Assembly: GCA_021815835.1 (NCBI GenBank)
Contig: JAKAZN010000015.1
Span: 1-12,183 of the forward strand
Direction of reading: 5' to 3'
Length of the DNA stretch: 12,183 nucleotides
Origin: Pseudomonadota bacterium
Lineage (GTDB): Bacteria; Pseudomonadota; Alphaproteobacteria; Acetobacterales; Acetobacteraceae
The notes beneath the pieces were generated by a model. That model had not been told where the DNA came from. It saw only the letters and a program-made list of their open reading frames with translations, and searched no databases. The position numbers and the translations under genes were made by a program. Below, piece after piece: positions 1 through 7,739 of the stretch (the first letter of the stretch is position 1; each line of letters begins with the position of its first letter).

Positions 1-80
1 TGACGGTGCATAGCGAAACGACGGAGGCACCGCGCGTCGACATGATCCCGGCGGGCGCGTTGGCAGCGGCGGGGGAATAG
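1..80 (+). CDS. ccoN: cbb3 oxidase subunit I, C-terminal end (partial)
   Basis: The frame running into the window ends at TAG (78-80), four bases before the ccoO start. The visible residues, from base 3, are [20 protein letters not shown] then AAAGE. CcoN proteins commonly finish their last transmembrane helix with a stretch like (W)MTV, so the leading TV fits the end of that helix. The remaining 23 residues would then be a soluble cytoplasmic tail. CcoN is the catalytic subunit carrying heme b and the heme b3/CuB oxygen-reduction site, none of which lies in the window. The assignment rests mainly on position, because ccoN almost always directly precedes ccoO. The frame and stop are read directly. 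Confidence 0.75.
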   Translation, partial: TVHSETTEAPRVDMIPAGALAAAGE

Positions 81-84
81 GGAC

Positions 85-801
85 ATGCGCATTTCCCACG
101 CCTTCATCGAACGCAATTCCATTGTCCTGCTGGTGCTGGCGCTGCTCACGGTGGCGATCGGCGGCATTGTGGAGATCGTGCCGTTGTTCACGATCGAGAC
201 CACGGTGGAGCACGTGAAAGGCGTGCGCCCCTACTCGCCGCTGGAGCTGCGCGGACGCGACATCTACATCCGTGAGGGCTGCTATCTGTGCCACAGCCAG
301 CAGATCCGCACGCTGCGCGACGAGGTGGCGCGCTACGGGCATTATTCGCTCGCCGCGGAGAGCATGTACGATCATCCGTTCCAGTGGGGATCGAAGCGCA
401 TCGGTCCCGACCTGGCGCGGGTGGGCGGCAAATATTCCGATGCGTGGATGTATGCGCATCTGGAGCATCCGCGCCGGCTGGTGCCCGAATCGTTGATGCC
501 GAACTACGCGTTCCTGGCCGATGCGCCGCTGGAGCGGCGGGACCTGTTGGCGCGGATGCGTACCAATATCGACGTGGGCGTGCCCTACACGGCATCGGAC
601 CTGGCGCAGGCCGAGGCCGATCTGCGCGCCCAGGATGATCCGGGCGCGGATCACGCGGCGCTGGAGCAGCGCTACCACGGCGCCCATGTCGTGCCGGGTA
701 ACGGTCATCCGACCGAGCTCGACGCGCTGGTGGCCTATCTGCAGGTGCTGGGCACCATGGTGCATTTCTCCGACGTGACCACGGAGCAGGTGCAACAATG
801 A
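85..801 (+). CDS. ccoO: cbb3 oxidase monoheme cytochrome c subunit II
   Basis: This 238-residue protein is the membrane-anchored monoheme cytochrome c that passes electrons towards CcoN. A hydrophobic anchor spans about residues 13-35 and the rest faces the periplasm. The c-type heme motif CYLCH is at residues 66-70 (C66, C69, H70) inside the typical [11 protein letters not shown] context. The family block SLMPNYAFL around residues 137-144 supplies the likely axial Met (M138). The C-terminus ends with the family-typical [15 protein letters not shown] stretch. The start ATG at 85 is four bases after the ccoN stop and is preceded by purine-rich sequence (GGGGGAATAGGGAC). The stop overlaps the ccoQ start (ATGA), indicating translational coupling. 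Length and motifs match CcoO/FixO, with nothing missing. Confidence 0.97.
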   Translation: MRISHAFIERNSIVLLVLALLTVAIGGIVEIVPLFTIETTVEHVKGVRPYSPLELRGRDIYIREGCYLCHSQQIRTLRDEVARYGHYSLAAESMYDHPFQWGSKRIGPDLARVGGKYSDAWMYAHLEHPRRLVPESLMPNYAFLADAPLERRDLLARMRTNIDVGVPYTASDLAQAEADLRAQDDPGADHAALEQRYHGAHVVPGNGHPTELDALVAYLQVLGTMVHFSDVTTEQVQQ

Positions 802-941
802 GCGCGATCGCCTGGATCGAGCACTACTCCGTCGTGCTGATGACGTTGGTGTTCGCGTTGATCTTCGCCTCCGCCTACTGGCCGGGGCGCAAGAAGGATA
901 TCGAGAGCCACGGCCGCATTCCGTTCGAGGATGACCGCTGA
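798..941 (+). CDS. ccoQ: cbb3 oxidase small subunit CcoQ
   Basis: A 47-residue protein beginning [10 protein letters not shown]. It has one transmembrane helix at about residues 11-27 and then a charged cytoplasmic tail with the family-like WPGRKKDIE segment ending in FEDDR. CcoQ/FixQ is a non-catalytic single-helix subunit that stabilises the association of CcoP with the CcoNO core. The ATG at 798 overlaps the ccoO stop by four bases. The TGA at 939-941 shares its last A with the ccoP ATG, so the gene is translationally coupled on both sides. The call rests on size, topology, the tail composition and the invariant position between ccoO and ccoP. Confidence 0.93.
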   Translation: MSAIAWIEHYSVVLMTLVFALIFASAYWPGRKKDIESHGRIPFEDDR

Positions 942-1843
942 TGCCGACCAAGATCGAGAAGGATGCGGTGACCGGCACCGACACCACCGGCCATGAATGG
1001 GACGGCATCAAGGAGCTGAACACGCCGCTGCCGAAATGGTGGGTCTATGTGTGGCTCGCCTGCATCGTCTGGGCATTCGGCTACATGCTGCTCTATCCCT
1101 CGGTGCCGTACGGCGTGGGATATTTCCACGGGCTGCTCGGGTATTCGTCGCGCGCCGAGGTCACGCATGAGGTCGCCGAGGTCGATGCGCGGCGGGATAT
1201 CTACATGAAGAAGATTGCCGCCGAACCCTTCGCCGCCATCCTGAAGAACCCGCAACTGATGCAGGTGGCGGAAACCGCCGGCGCGATCACCTTCGCCGAG
1301 AACTGCCAGCCCTGCCATGGCCAGGGCGGGTCGGGGCGGATCGGCTATCCGGCGCTCGCGGCGGGGGCGTGGATCTGGGGCGGGACCTTGGACGCGATCC
1401 GCCAGACGATCACCCACGGCATCCGCAGTGGCGATGCCGCCGCGCGCGACAGCCAGATGCCGCCCTTCGGGAAATCGGGCATGTTGCAGCCGGCGCAGAT
1501 CGAGCAGGTGGCGAGCTTCGTCTGGTCGAAATTCTACGGCCATGCGACGCCGGGGCACGCGACGCCGGGCCACGCGACGCCGGGGCAGAATGTGACCGCC
1601 GGGGCGAAGCTGTTCGCGGCGAATTGCGCGGTGTGTCACGGCGCGAACGGTGAGGGGAACCCGGCCTTCGGCGCGCCGCGGCTTGCGAGCCATGTGCATC
1701 TCTACGGGGATCTGCGCGCCGCCATCGTGCGCCAGGTGACGGATCCGCGGCTCGGGGTGATGCCGAACTGGAATGGGCGCCTTGATCCGGCGACGATCAA
1801 GGCGGTGGCGATCTACGTCCATTCGCTGGGCGGCGGCGAGTAG
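941..1843 (+). CDS. ccoP: cbb3 oxidase diheme cytochrome c subunit III
   Basis: A 300-residue diheme cytochrome c that takes electrons from the bc1 complex or soluble cytochrome c and feeds them to CcoO. The cytoplasmic N-terminus carries the family GHEWDGIKELNTPLPKWW block (residues 17-34), followed by one transmembrane helix at about 35-55. Two periplasmic cytochrome c domains follow. The first has CQPCH (C122, C125, H126) with likely axial M173 in SQMPPFG. The second has CAVCH (C229, C232, H233) with likely axial M274 in LGVMPNW. The linker between them (residues 201-215) is an unusual triple HATPG repeat, encoded by three 15-base units. The start overlaps the ccoQ stop by one base and the stop is eight bases before ccoG. 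The assignment is secure; the repeat is the only oddity. Confidence 0.97.
   Translation: MPTKIEKDAVTGTDTTGHEWDGIKELNTPLPKWWVYVWLACIVWAFGYMLLYPSVPYGVGYFHGLLGYSSRAEVTHEVAEVDARRDIYMKKIAAEPFAAILKNPQLMQVAETAGAITFAENCQPCHGQGGSGRIGYPALAAGAWIWGGTLDAIRQTITHGIRSGDAAARDSQMPPFGKSGMLQPAQIEQVASFVWSKFYGHATPGHATPGHATPGQNVTAGAKLFAANCAVCHGANGEGNPAFGAPRLASHVHLYGDLRAAIVRQVTDPRLGVMPNWNGRLDPATIKAVAIYVHSLGGGE
1541..1585 (+). repeat. 15-bp x3 in-frame tandem repeat in ccoP
   Basis: Three consecutive 15-base units lie at 1541-1555, 1556-1570 and 1571-1585. The middle unit is CACGCGACGCCGGGC, and the others differ from it at one or two positions. Each unit encodes HATPG. The array sits exactly in the linker between the two cytochrome c domains of CcoP, and the unit length preserves the frame. 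Such an array can gain or lose units by replication slippage, changing linker length without breaking the gene. Confidence 0.95.
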
Positions 1844-1851
1844 CGCGGGGC

Positions 1852-3336
1852 ATGGCGGCGATGTCGCGGGTCGAGGAACGCCGCCGGCAGCTGGAGCAAT
1901 CGCTCGGGGGCGAGCATCTCTACGCCAACCGGGTGCGGGTTTATTCCAAGGCGGTCAAGGGACCGATGCGCCGCGTCAAATGGGCGGTGCTCGCGTTCTG
2001 CCTGACGATCTATTACCTGCTGCCCTGGTTGCGCTGGGACCGCGGCATCGGCCGGCCCAGCCAGGCGGTGCTGCTCGATATCGCCGCGCGGCGGTATTAT
2101 TTCTTCGGCCTCGAGTTCTGGCCGCAGGACATCTATCTGCTGACCGGCACCCTGATCGTCGCCGCGGTGGGGCTGTTCCTGGTGACCAGCCTGTTCGGCC
2201 GGGTGTGGTGCGGCTATGCATGCCCGCAGACCGTCTGGACCGATCTTTTCATGTGGTTCGAACGCGAGATCGAAGGCGATCGCAACGAGCGCATGAAGCG
2301 CGACGCGGGGCCGCTCGGTCTCGACAAGCTGTGGCGCAAGGCGGCCAAGCACGCCACCTGGCTGTTCATCGCCTTCTGGACCGGCGGCGCCTGGATCATG
2401 TATTTCGCCGACGCGCCCACCATCACCCGCCAGTTCTGGACCGGCGCGGCGCCGCTCCCGGCGTATTTCTTCACCGGGCTGTTCACCTTCACCACCTATG
2501 CATTGGCCGGATGGGGCCGCGAGCAGGTCTGCACCTATATGTGCCCCTGGCCGCGCTTCCAATCCGCCATGCTGGACGAGCAGAGCCTCACCACCACCTA
2601 CCAGGCCTGGCGCGGCGAACCCCGCGCGCATGGCAAGCGCGATCCGTCGGCGCCCCCCGCCGGCGACTGCGTCGATTGCGGCGCCTGCTACACCGCCTGC
2701 CCGATGGGCATCGATATCCGCGACGGTATCCAGCTCGAATGCATCAATTGCGGCTTGTGCATCGATGCCTGCGATCACGTGATGCGGATCACGGGCAAAC
2801 CCGAGCGGCTGATCGCCTGGGATACGCTCGCCGACCAGAAGGCGAAGCAGGAGGGGCGCTCAGTCCGGTTCCGCCTGTGGCGCCCACGCACGGTGATCTA
2901 TTTCGCCGCGCTGGCGATCGCGATGACCGCGATGCTGACCGCGCTGGCGCTGCGCGCCTCGCTCGCGATCGACGTGGAGCACGACCGCGCGCCGCTGTTC
3001 GTGCTGCTGCCCGATGGCGGTATCCGCAATGGCTACACCGTGAACCTGACCAACCGCACGCAGGCCTGGGCGCCATTCGCGCTGTCGGTCACCGGCCTGC
3101 CCGGCGCGACCCTGGCCAACGGAACCACGCCGCGGGAGCGGCATCGCGTGCTGACCCTGTCGGTTGCACCCGACAGCATCGCCGATTTCCGCGTGCTGCT
3201 GACCGCGCCGCCCGATGCGCCGAAGGCGCCGCGCCGGCCGATCGGCTTCGTGCTGCGCAACCCGACGACAGGGGCGCAAACCAGCTACGGCGGCGCCTTC
3301 ATGGGACCGGCAACCTATTCGGGAGGGGGACCATGA
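1852..3336 (+). CDS. ccoG: cbb3 oxidase accessory polyferredoxin CcoG (FixG family)
   Basis: A 494-residue membrane iron-sulfur protein required for cbb3 biogenesis. Work on CcoG in other alphaproteobacteria implicates it in reducing Cu(II) to Cu(I) for the copper-delivery chain. Predicted helices lie near residues 44-60, 94-115, 168-186, 203-221 and 347-367. NapH-like cysteine pairs are C120/C124 (CGYACPQTVW) and C227/C231 (CTYMCPW). Two 4Fe-4S ferredoxin motifs use C273/C276/C279/C283 and C297/C300/C303/C307. A C-terminal Ig-like FixG domain fills about 380-490. Two starts are possible. The ATG at 1852 has a GGGG only one base away; the ATG at 1861 (removing MAA) has that GGGG at a more usual ten-base distance. 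The 3' end overlaps ccoH by four bases. Confidence 0.96.
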   Translation: MAAMSRVEERRRQLEQSLGGEHLYANRVRVYSKAVKGPMRRVKWAVLAFCLTIYYLLPWLRWDRGIGRPSQAVLLDIAARRYYFFGLEFWPQDIYLLTGTLIVAAVGLFLVTSLFGRVWCGYACPQTVWTDLFMWFEREIEGDRNERMKRDAGPLGLDKLWRKAAKHATWLFIAFWTGGAWIMYFADAPTITRQFWTGAAPLPAYFFTGLFTFTTYALAGWGREQVCTYMCPWPRFQSAMLDEQSLTTTYQAWRGEPRAHGKRDPSAPPAGDCVDCGACYTACPMGIDIRDGIQLECINCGLCIDACDHVMRITGKPERLIAWDTLADQKAKQEGRSVRFRLWRPRTVIYFAALAIAMTAMLTALALRASLAIDVEHDRAPLFVLLPDGGIRNGYTVNLTNRTQAWAPFALSVTGLPGATLANGTTPRERHRVLTLSVAPDSIADFRVLLTAPPDAPKAPRRPIGFVLRNPTTGAQTSYGGAFMGPATYSGGGP

Positions 3337-3827
3337 ACCTGCGCATGCGCCTGCCGCGCTCGCCCTGGGACTGGTTTCCCTGGGCGATCTGGATCTCCCT
3401 GCTGGCGGTGATCGTGATCAACGCGGGGATGATCTGGGCGGCGCTGTCCACCTTTCCCGGCAGCGCCGGGGCGGATGGGTTCGACGCGTCGAACGACTAC
3501 AATCAGGTGCTGGCGGCGGAGGCGCGGGCGAAGGCGCTGGGCTGGCATATCGCGCTGCGCCTGCGCGACGGCGCGCGTCCGGTCCTCGATCTGACGGGTG
3601 CGGACGGGCGGGCGGTGGCCGACGCCACGGTCAGTGCCGAGGCGGAACGGCCCGTGGGCCCGCCTGATCACCGCGTGCTGGTCTGGCGAGAGGTGGCGCC
3701 GGGGCACTTCGTTGCCACCGCCGCGCTTCCGCGCGGGGTCTGGGATATGCGACTGATCCTGCGCGCGGGGGGCCATGCGGTGACGGCGCGGCGCACGCTC
3801 ATCGCCGAGGAACGGCGCGCCCCGTGA
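3333..3827 (+). CDS. ccoH: cbb3 oxidase assembly protein CcoH (FixH family)
   Basis: A 164-residue protein with a short cytoplasmic N-terminus (MNLRMRLPRSPWDWFPW), one membrane helix at about residues 17-38, and a roughly 125-residue periplasmic domain. The DYNQVLAAEARAKALGW segment (55-71) after the helix, and the GVWDMRLILR strand near 135-144, are typical of FixH. FixH/CcoH associates with the oxidase during assembly and supports its stability; its chemistry is not established. The ATG at 3333 overlaps the ccoG stop (ATGA) and is preceded by GGGAGGGGG, a strong ribosome binding site. That makes this start much better than any in-frame upstream codon, all of which lie inside ccoG. The stop overlaps the ccoI GTG start. 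Confidence 0.92.
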   Translation: MNLRMRLPRSPWDWFPWAIWISLLAVIVINAGMIWAALSTFPGSAGADGFDASNDYNQVLAAEARAKALGWHIALRLRDGARPVLDLTGADGRAVADATVSAEAERPVGPPDHRVLVWREVAPGHFVATAALPRGVWDMRLILRAGGHAVTARRTLIAEERRAP

Positions 3828-6187
3828 GCGCCACCGCGCTCGCCGAGCCCGCTTCCCCGGTCTTTCCCGCTTGCGCCCATTGCGGCGCGCCGTCCGCGCC
3901 GGGCGCGCGATTCTGTTGCTCCGGCTGCGCCGCGGCGTTCGAGATCATCGGCGGCCTGGGGCTGGGAACGTATTACCGCCGACGCGTGCTGGACCCCGCC
4001 GCGCGCGCGCCGCGGCCGGATGATTCGCCGCCGCGGCACGATCTGGCGGCGCATGTGCGCAGCCATCCCGACGGCAGCCATGAAATGTCGCTGGCGATCG
4101 ACGGGCTGCAATGCGGGGCCTGCGTGTGGCTGATCGAACAGGTGCTGGCGCGCGAGGCCGGCGTGCTGACCGGGCGGGTCAACATGACCACCCGCCGCCT
4201 GCGCCTGGTCTGGACCGGAGCGGCCGGGCGCGCCGACGTGCTGGTCGGACGCATCGAGGCCTTGGGCTACCGGCTGATCCCCTTCGAACCCGGGGCGCTG
4301 GCGGCGGCGGATGATCGCACGGGCCGGGCGCTGATCCGCGCGCTCGGCATCGCCGGCTTCGCGGCGGGCAATGTGATGCTGCTGTCGATCGGCGAATGGG
4401 CCGGCGCGATGCAGGACATGGGGCCGGCGACGCGGAGCTTGCTGCATTGGGTGACCGCGTTCCTCGCGCTGCCCGCAATCGTGGTGGCGGGGCGGCCATT
4501 CTATGCCTCGGCAATCGCGGTGCTGCGGCGCGGGCGGACAAACATGGACGTGCCGATCAGCGTCGGCGTGGTGCTGGTCGCGGGCATCAGCCTGGCCGAC
4601 ACCCTCGCGGGGGGCACACATACCTATTACGAATCCGCGCTGATGCTGCTGTTCTTCCTGCTGCTGGGCCGTGTGCTGGATCATCGCGCGCGCGGCCGCG
4701 CGCGTGCCACCGCGGAACGGCTGCTGGCGCTGCGCGGGGCGGAGGTGACGGTGGCGCTGGCCGGCGGCGGCAGCGAGCGACGCCGGGCCGAGACCGTTGC
4801 GATCGGCGATCGCGTTCTGGTGGGGATGGGCGAGCGGATCGGCATCGACGGCGTGGTGGAGGCCGGCGAGTCGTCGCTGGACGCGAGCCTGGTGACCGGC
4901 GAAAGCCTGCCGGTGCGCGCTGGCCCGGGGATGAAGGTGTTTGCCGGCACGGTGAACCTGGGCGCGGCGCTGACCTTGCGCGTCTCCGCCGCGGGGTCGG
5001 GCACGCTGCTCGCCGAATGCGTGCGCCTGATCGAGGCGGCGGAGGCGCGACGCGGGCGCTTCGTCGTACTCGCCGACCGGATCGCGCGCGCCTATGTGCC
5101 GGTGGTGCATGTGACGGCGCTGACGACGTTCCTGGGCTGGTGGGTCCTGGGCGGGGCACCGGCGGGGCAGGCGCTGCTGATCGCGGCCTCCGTGCTGATC
5201 GTCACCTGCCCGTGCGCGGTGGCGCTGGCGGTGCCGTCCGTGCAGGTGATCGCGGCGAGCCGGCTGTTCCGCCAGGGCGTGCTGCTGAAATCCGCCACCG
5301 CGCTGGAACGCCTGGCCGAGGTGGATGCGGTTGCGTTCGACAAGACCGGCACATTGAGCGAGCCCGCGCTGGCGCTGGAGGCGGTGGAGCCGGCGCGGGG
5401 CGCGGCGCTGGCGGACGCGGCGCGGCTGGCGGCGGCGATCCGCCACCCGCTCGCGCCCGCGCTGGTCGCGGCCGCGGCGCCGGGGTTGGCGGCCGACGGG
5501 GTGACCGAACATCCCGGGGCGGGGCTGAGCTGGACCGGGCCGGCGGGGGAAACGCGGCTGGGCAGCCGGGAATTCTGCGGGATCGCGGGGGCCGCGGCGG
5601 CGGGGCCCGAATTGTGGCTGACCCGCCCCGGCGCGGCGGCGGAACGTTTCGGATTCGTCGAGCGGCCGCGCGCCGATGCCGCCGCCGTGATCGCGCGGCT
5701 GCGGGCCGCGGGGCTGGCGCCGCGGTTGCTGTCCGGGGACGGGCCGGGGGCGGTGGCGCGGATGGCCGCCGCGGTGGGGATCACGGATTGGGCGGCGGGG
5801 CTGACGCCGGTTGCCAAAGTGGCGCGGATCGAGGCCTGGGCGGCGTCGGGACGGCGCGTGCTGATGGTGGGGGATGGGCTGAATGACGGGCCGGCGCTGG
5901 CCGCCGCGTTTGTTTCGGCCTCGCCGGCGAGTGCGGCGGATCTCAGCCAGACCGTGGCCGATCTGGTGTTCCAGGGGGAGAAGCTGGGGCCGGTTGCGGA
6001 TGCGCTGACCCTGGCGCGGCGGGCGCGGGGGGTAATGCGGCAGAACCTGGCGCTGGCATTGGGGTATAACGCGATGATCGTGCCGCTGGCGGCATCCGGG
6101 CTGGTGACGCCGTGGCTGGCGGCGGCGGCGATGTCGGCGTCGTCGCTGGCGGTGATGGGCAACAGTTTGCGATTGGCGCGCGGATGA
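3824..6187 (+). CDS. ccoI: Cu-translocating P1B-type ATPase for cbb3 assembly
   Basis: A 787-residue copper ATPase that exports Cu(I) needed for CuB loading of CcoN. The N-terminus has a Cys-rich metal-binding segment (C17, C20, C31, C32, C35) typical of the FixI/CcoI group. A heavy-metal-associated domain with CGAC (C97, C100) at about 86-155 follows. Downstream are the transmembrane helices, the actuator TGES (358-361), the Cu-binding CPC in helix 6 (C462-C464), the phosphorylation motif DKTGT (D506), the nucleotide-domain HP pair (H541-P542) and the hinge GDGLND (683-688). All key P1B residues are present. Translation starts at GTG (3824), overlapping ccoH by four bases (GTGA). The stop overlaps ccoS. 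Position inside the cco cluster argues for CcoI rather than a general CopA resistance pump. Confidence 0.96.
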   Translation: MSATALAEPASPVFPACAHCGAPSAPGARFCCSGCAAAFEIIGGLGLGTYYRRRVLDPAARAPRPDDSPPRHDLAAHVRSHPDGSHEMSLAIDGLQCGACVWLIEQVLAREAGVLTGRVNMTTRRLRLVWTGAAGRADVLVGRIEALGYRLIPFEPGALAAADDRTGRALIRALGIAGFAAGNVMLLSIGEWAGAMQDMGPATRSLLHWVTAFLALPAIVVAGRPFYASAIAVLRRGRTNMDVPISVGVVLVAGISLADTLAGGTHTYYESALMLLFFLLLGRVLDHRARGRARATAERLLALRGAEVTVALAGGGSERRRAETVAIGDRVLVGMGERIGIDGVVEAGESSLDASLVTGESLPVRAGPGMKVFAGTVNLGAALTLRVSAAGSGTLLAECVRLIEAAEARRGRFVVLADRIARAYVPVVHVTALTTFLGWWVLGGAPAGQALLIAASVLIVTCPCAVALAVPSVQVIAASRLFRQGVLLKSATALERLAEVDAVAFDKTGTLSEPALALEAVEPARGAALADAARLAAAIRHPLAPALVAAAAPGLAADGVTEHPGAGLSWTGPAGETRLGSREFCGIAGAAAAGPELWLTRPGAAAERFGFVERPRADAAAVIARLRAAGLAPRLLSGDGPGAVARMAAAVGITDWAAGLTPVAKVARIEAWAASGRRVLMVGDGLNDGPALAAAFVSASPASAADLSQTVADLVFQGEKLGPVADALTLARRARGVMRQNLALALGYNAMIVPLAASGLVTPWLAAAAMSASSLAVMGNSLRLARG

Positions 6188-6324
6188 TCGTGGTGCTGCT
6201 CCTGCTGGGGGTGAGCCTGGCGATGGGCGGGCTGGGACTGGTGTGGTTCCTGTGGGCGTTGCGGTCGGGGCAATACGACGATCTGGACGGGGCGGCGGAG
6301 CGGGTGCTGTTCGACGACGAGTAG
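6184..6324 (+). CDS. ccoS: cbb3 oxidase assembly protein CcoS
   Basis: A 46-residue protein starting MIVVLLLLGV. It has one membrane helix (about 2-25), then the family-defining WALRSGQYDDLDGAAERVLF segment (residues 24-43) and an acidic end DDE. CcoS is required for incorporation of heme b, heme b3 and CuB into CcoN in Rhodobacter. The xxSGQYDDLDxxxxRIL pattern is the CcoS hallmark. The ATG at 6184 overlaps the ccoI stop by four bases (ATGA), so the gene is translationally coupled. It closes the cco cluster; the next + strand gene is 126 bases away. Confidence 0.96.
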   Translation: MIVVLLLLGVSLAMGGLGLVWFLWALRSGQYDDLDGAAERVLFDDE

Positions 6325-6357
6325 GGGCTTGCGGAGCGCACGTCATGCAAACGCTGT

Positions 6358-6404
6358 AAGGGCCGCTTCGTTCGGCACCGAAGCCTCGCCCCTTGCGACA
6401 AGGG
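6358..6404 (+). terminator. possible hairpin terminator after ccoS
   Basis: After the cco cluster the sequence can form GCTTCG/CGAAGC (6365-6370 with 6379-6384, 8-base loop), extended by AAGGG/CCCTT (6358-6362 with 6390-6394) across an internal loop. A second hairpin, CCCTTG/CAAGGG (6390-6395 with 6399-6404, 3-base loop), competes for the same CCCTT. No T-run follows, so this is not a canonical intrinsic terminator. Its position, 34 bases past the last cco stop, is the main reason to propose it. The rest of the 126-base gap shows no convincing promoter. Confidence 0.3.
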
Positions 6405-6450
6405 CACCCCGCCGGCATGGTCCGCGCCTTGGCCTTGACCGGAGCGACCG

Positions 6451-7665
6451 ATGCCTGATCCGACGACCCCCACCGGCCCCTTGCGCGGGCTGCGCGTGTT
6501 CGACCTCAGCCGCGTCCTTGCCGGCCCGACTTGCGCGCAGATGCTCGCCGATCTCGGCGCGGATGTCATCAAGATCGAACGCCCGGGCGCGGGGGACGAC
6601 ACCCGCGGCTTCGCCCCGCCGCTGATGCCAGGCACGAAGGAGAGCGCCTATTTCGTCGGTGTCAATCGCAACAAACGCTCCGTCACCTTGGATATCGCCA
6701 CGGCGCGCGGGCAGGAGATCGCGCGCGCGCTGATCGCGAAATCCGATATCCTGGTAGAGAATTTCAAGGTCGGCGCGCTGGCGAAATATGGACTGGGCTA
6801 CGAGCAGCTGCACGCCGACTTCCCCCGCCTGGTCTATTGTTCCATCACCGGTTTCGGCCAGACCGGCCCCTACGCGCCGCGCCCCGGCTACGACAGCCTG
6901 ATCCAGGCGATGGGCGGCGTGATGAGCCTGACCGGGGAGCCTGACGGGCTGCCGCAGAAAGTGGGCGTTCCGGTCGCGGACGTGTTCGCGGGACTGTACG
7001 GCTGCATCGGGATCCTGAGCGCATTGCGCCACCGTGACGCCACCGGGATCGGCCAGCAGATCGATATCGGGATGCTGGACACGCATGTCGCCTGGCTGGC
7101 GAACCAGGGGATGAACTACCTGGCGACCGGGGAGAACCCGCCGCGGCTCGGCAACCAGCACCCCAATATCGTGCCGTACCAGGTGTTCCCGACCCAGGAC
7201 GGGCACGTGGTATTGTCGATCGGTAACGATCCCACCTTCAAGCGGTTCTGCGAAGCCTTCGCGCTGACGCATCTGCTGGAGGATGCGCGCTTCGCCACCA
7301 ACGCGGCGCGCGTGGAACACCGCCAACTGGTGACGGACACCTTGGCGCCGATCCTGCGCGGCCATCCGACCGCGTGGTGGATCGACAAGCTGGAGGCACT
7401 GAAGATCGGCTGCGGCCCGATCAACAAGCTGGCCCAGGTGTTCGCCGATCCGCAGGTGGTCGCGCGCGGCATGGTGCGGGAGATGGCGCACAGCTCCGGC
7501 GCCACGGTGAAGGTGATCGCGAACCCGGTGCGGCTGTCCGAAACCCCGGTGGATTACCGCCGCGCCGCGCCGCTGCTGGGCGAGCACACCGCGGAGGTGC
7601 TGGGGGCGGAGCTGGGGCTGGATGCCGCGGCGATCGCCGCGCTGCGCGCCGAGGGGGTGGTCTGA
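6451..7665 (+). CDS. family III (CaiB/BaiF) CoA-transferase
   Basis: A 404-residue family III CoA-transferase, which moves CoA between an acyl-CoA donor and a carboxylic acid in the cytoplasm. The N-terminal block LRGLRVFDLSRVLAGP (11-26), then ADLGADVIKIERPGAGDDTR (33-52), NRNKRSVTLD (72-81) and GFGQTGP (134-140) are family signatures. The catalytic Asp that forms the aspartyl-CoA anhydride is most likely D177 in GVPVADVFAG. The length is typical. The ATG at 6451 has GGAG at 6441-6444, six bases upstream. The substrate cannot be read from the sequence; succinyl-CoA-dependent dicarboxylate or carnitine-type transferases are all compatible. It is downstream of the cco cluster but 126 bases away, so it is likely a separate unit. 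It may belong functionally with the acyl-CoA-like genes encoded further right on the opposite strand. Confidence 0.93.
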   Translation: MPDPTTPTGPLRGLRVFDLSRVLAGPTCAQMLADLGADVIKIERPGAGDDTRGFAPPLMPGTKESAYFVGVNRNKRSVTLDIATARGQEIARALIAKSDILVENFKVGALAKYGLGYEQLHADFPRLVYCSITGFGQTGPYAPRPGYDSLIQAMGGVMSLTGEPDGLPQKVGVPVADVFAGLYGCIGILSALRHRDATGIGQQIDIGMLDTHVAWLANQGMNYLATGENPPRLGNQHPNIVPYQVFPTQDGHVVLSIGNDPTFKRFCEAFALTHLLEDARFATNAARVEHRQLVTDTLAPILRGHPTAWWIDKLEALKIGCGPINKLAQVFADPQVVARGMVREMAHSSGATVKVIANPVRLSETPVDYRRAAPLLGEHTAEVLGAELGLDAAAIAALRAEGVV

Positions 7666-7726
7666 GCGGGGGGGGCATGCCTATTTCGTTTCTCTTCCTT
7701 CTATCGTAGAGTGATGTTCGTCAACT

Positions 7727-7736
7727 GGAGGAGGAG
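7727..7736 (+). promoter_or_regulatory. strong ribosome binding site before the DUF4282 gene
   Basis: GGAGGAGGAG at 7727-7736 is a near-perfect anti-Shine-Dalgarno complement. It lies three bases from the ATG at 7740 and six from the ATG at 7743, or six and nine if the first GGAGGAG is used. Both starts are usable and differ by a single Met. The bases before it (7679-7725) are clearly poorer in GC than the surroundings. They include a weak candidate -10 TAGAGT (7707-7712) with no good -35, so a promoter here is only suspected. Confidence 0.7.
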
Positions 7737-7739
7737 CAG

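Noticed and set aside
1773..3332. In-frame upstream extension of ccoH running back through ccoG.
   Set aside because: The extension overlaps all of ccoG in another frame and is Arg/Ala-rich without motifs. The ATG at 3333 with GGGAGGGGG and a four-base overlap is clearly the real start.
4396..5886. A 496-codon alternative + frame inside ccoI.
   Set aside because: It is almost entirely Gly/Arg/Ala low-complexity sequence produced by reading GC-rich codons out of frame. It has no ribosome binding site of note and no domain.
6329..6360. TTGCGG ... TGTAAG as a promoter for the CoA-transferase gene.
   Set aside because: The spacing is about 20 bases and both elements match poorly, so it is not supportable.
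3668..6418. A 916-codon open frame on the - strand opposite ccoI.
   Set aside because: It lies antisense to ccoI, which has every P1B-ATPase motif. The translation is Arg/Pro/Gln/His-rich with no recognisable domain, as expected from a GC-rich opposite strand with few stops.
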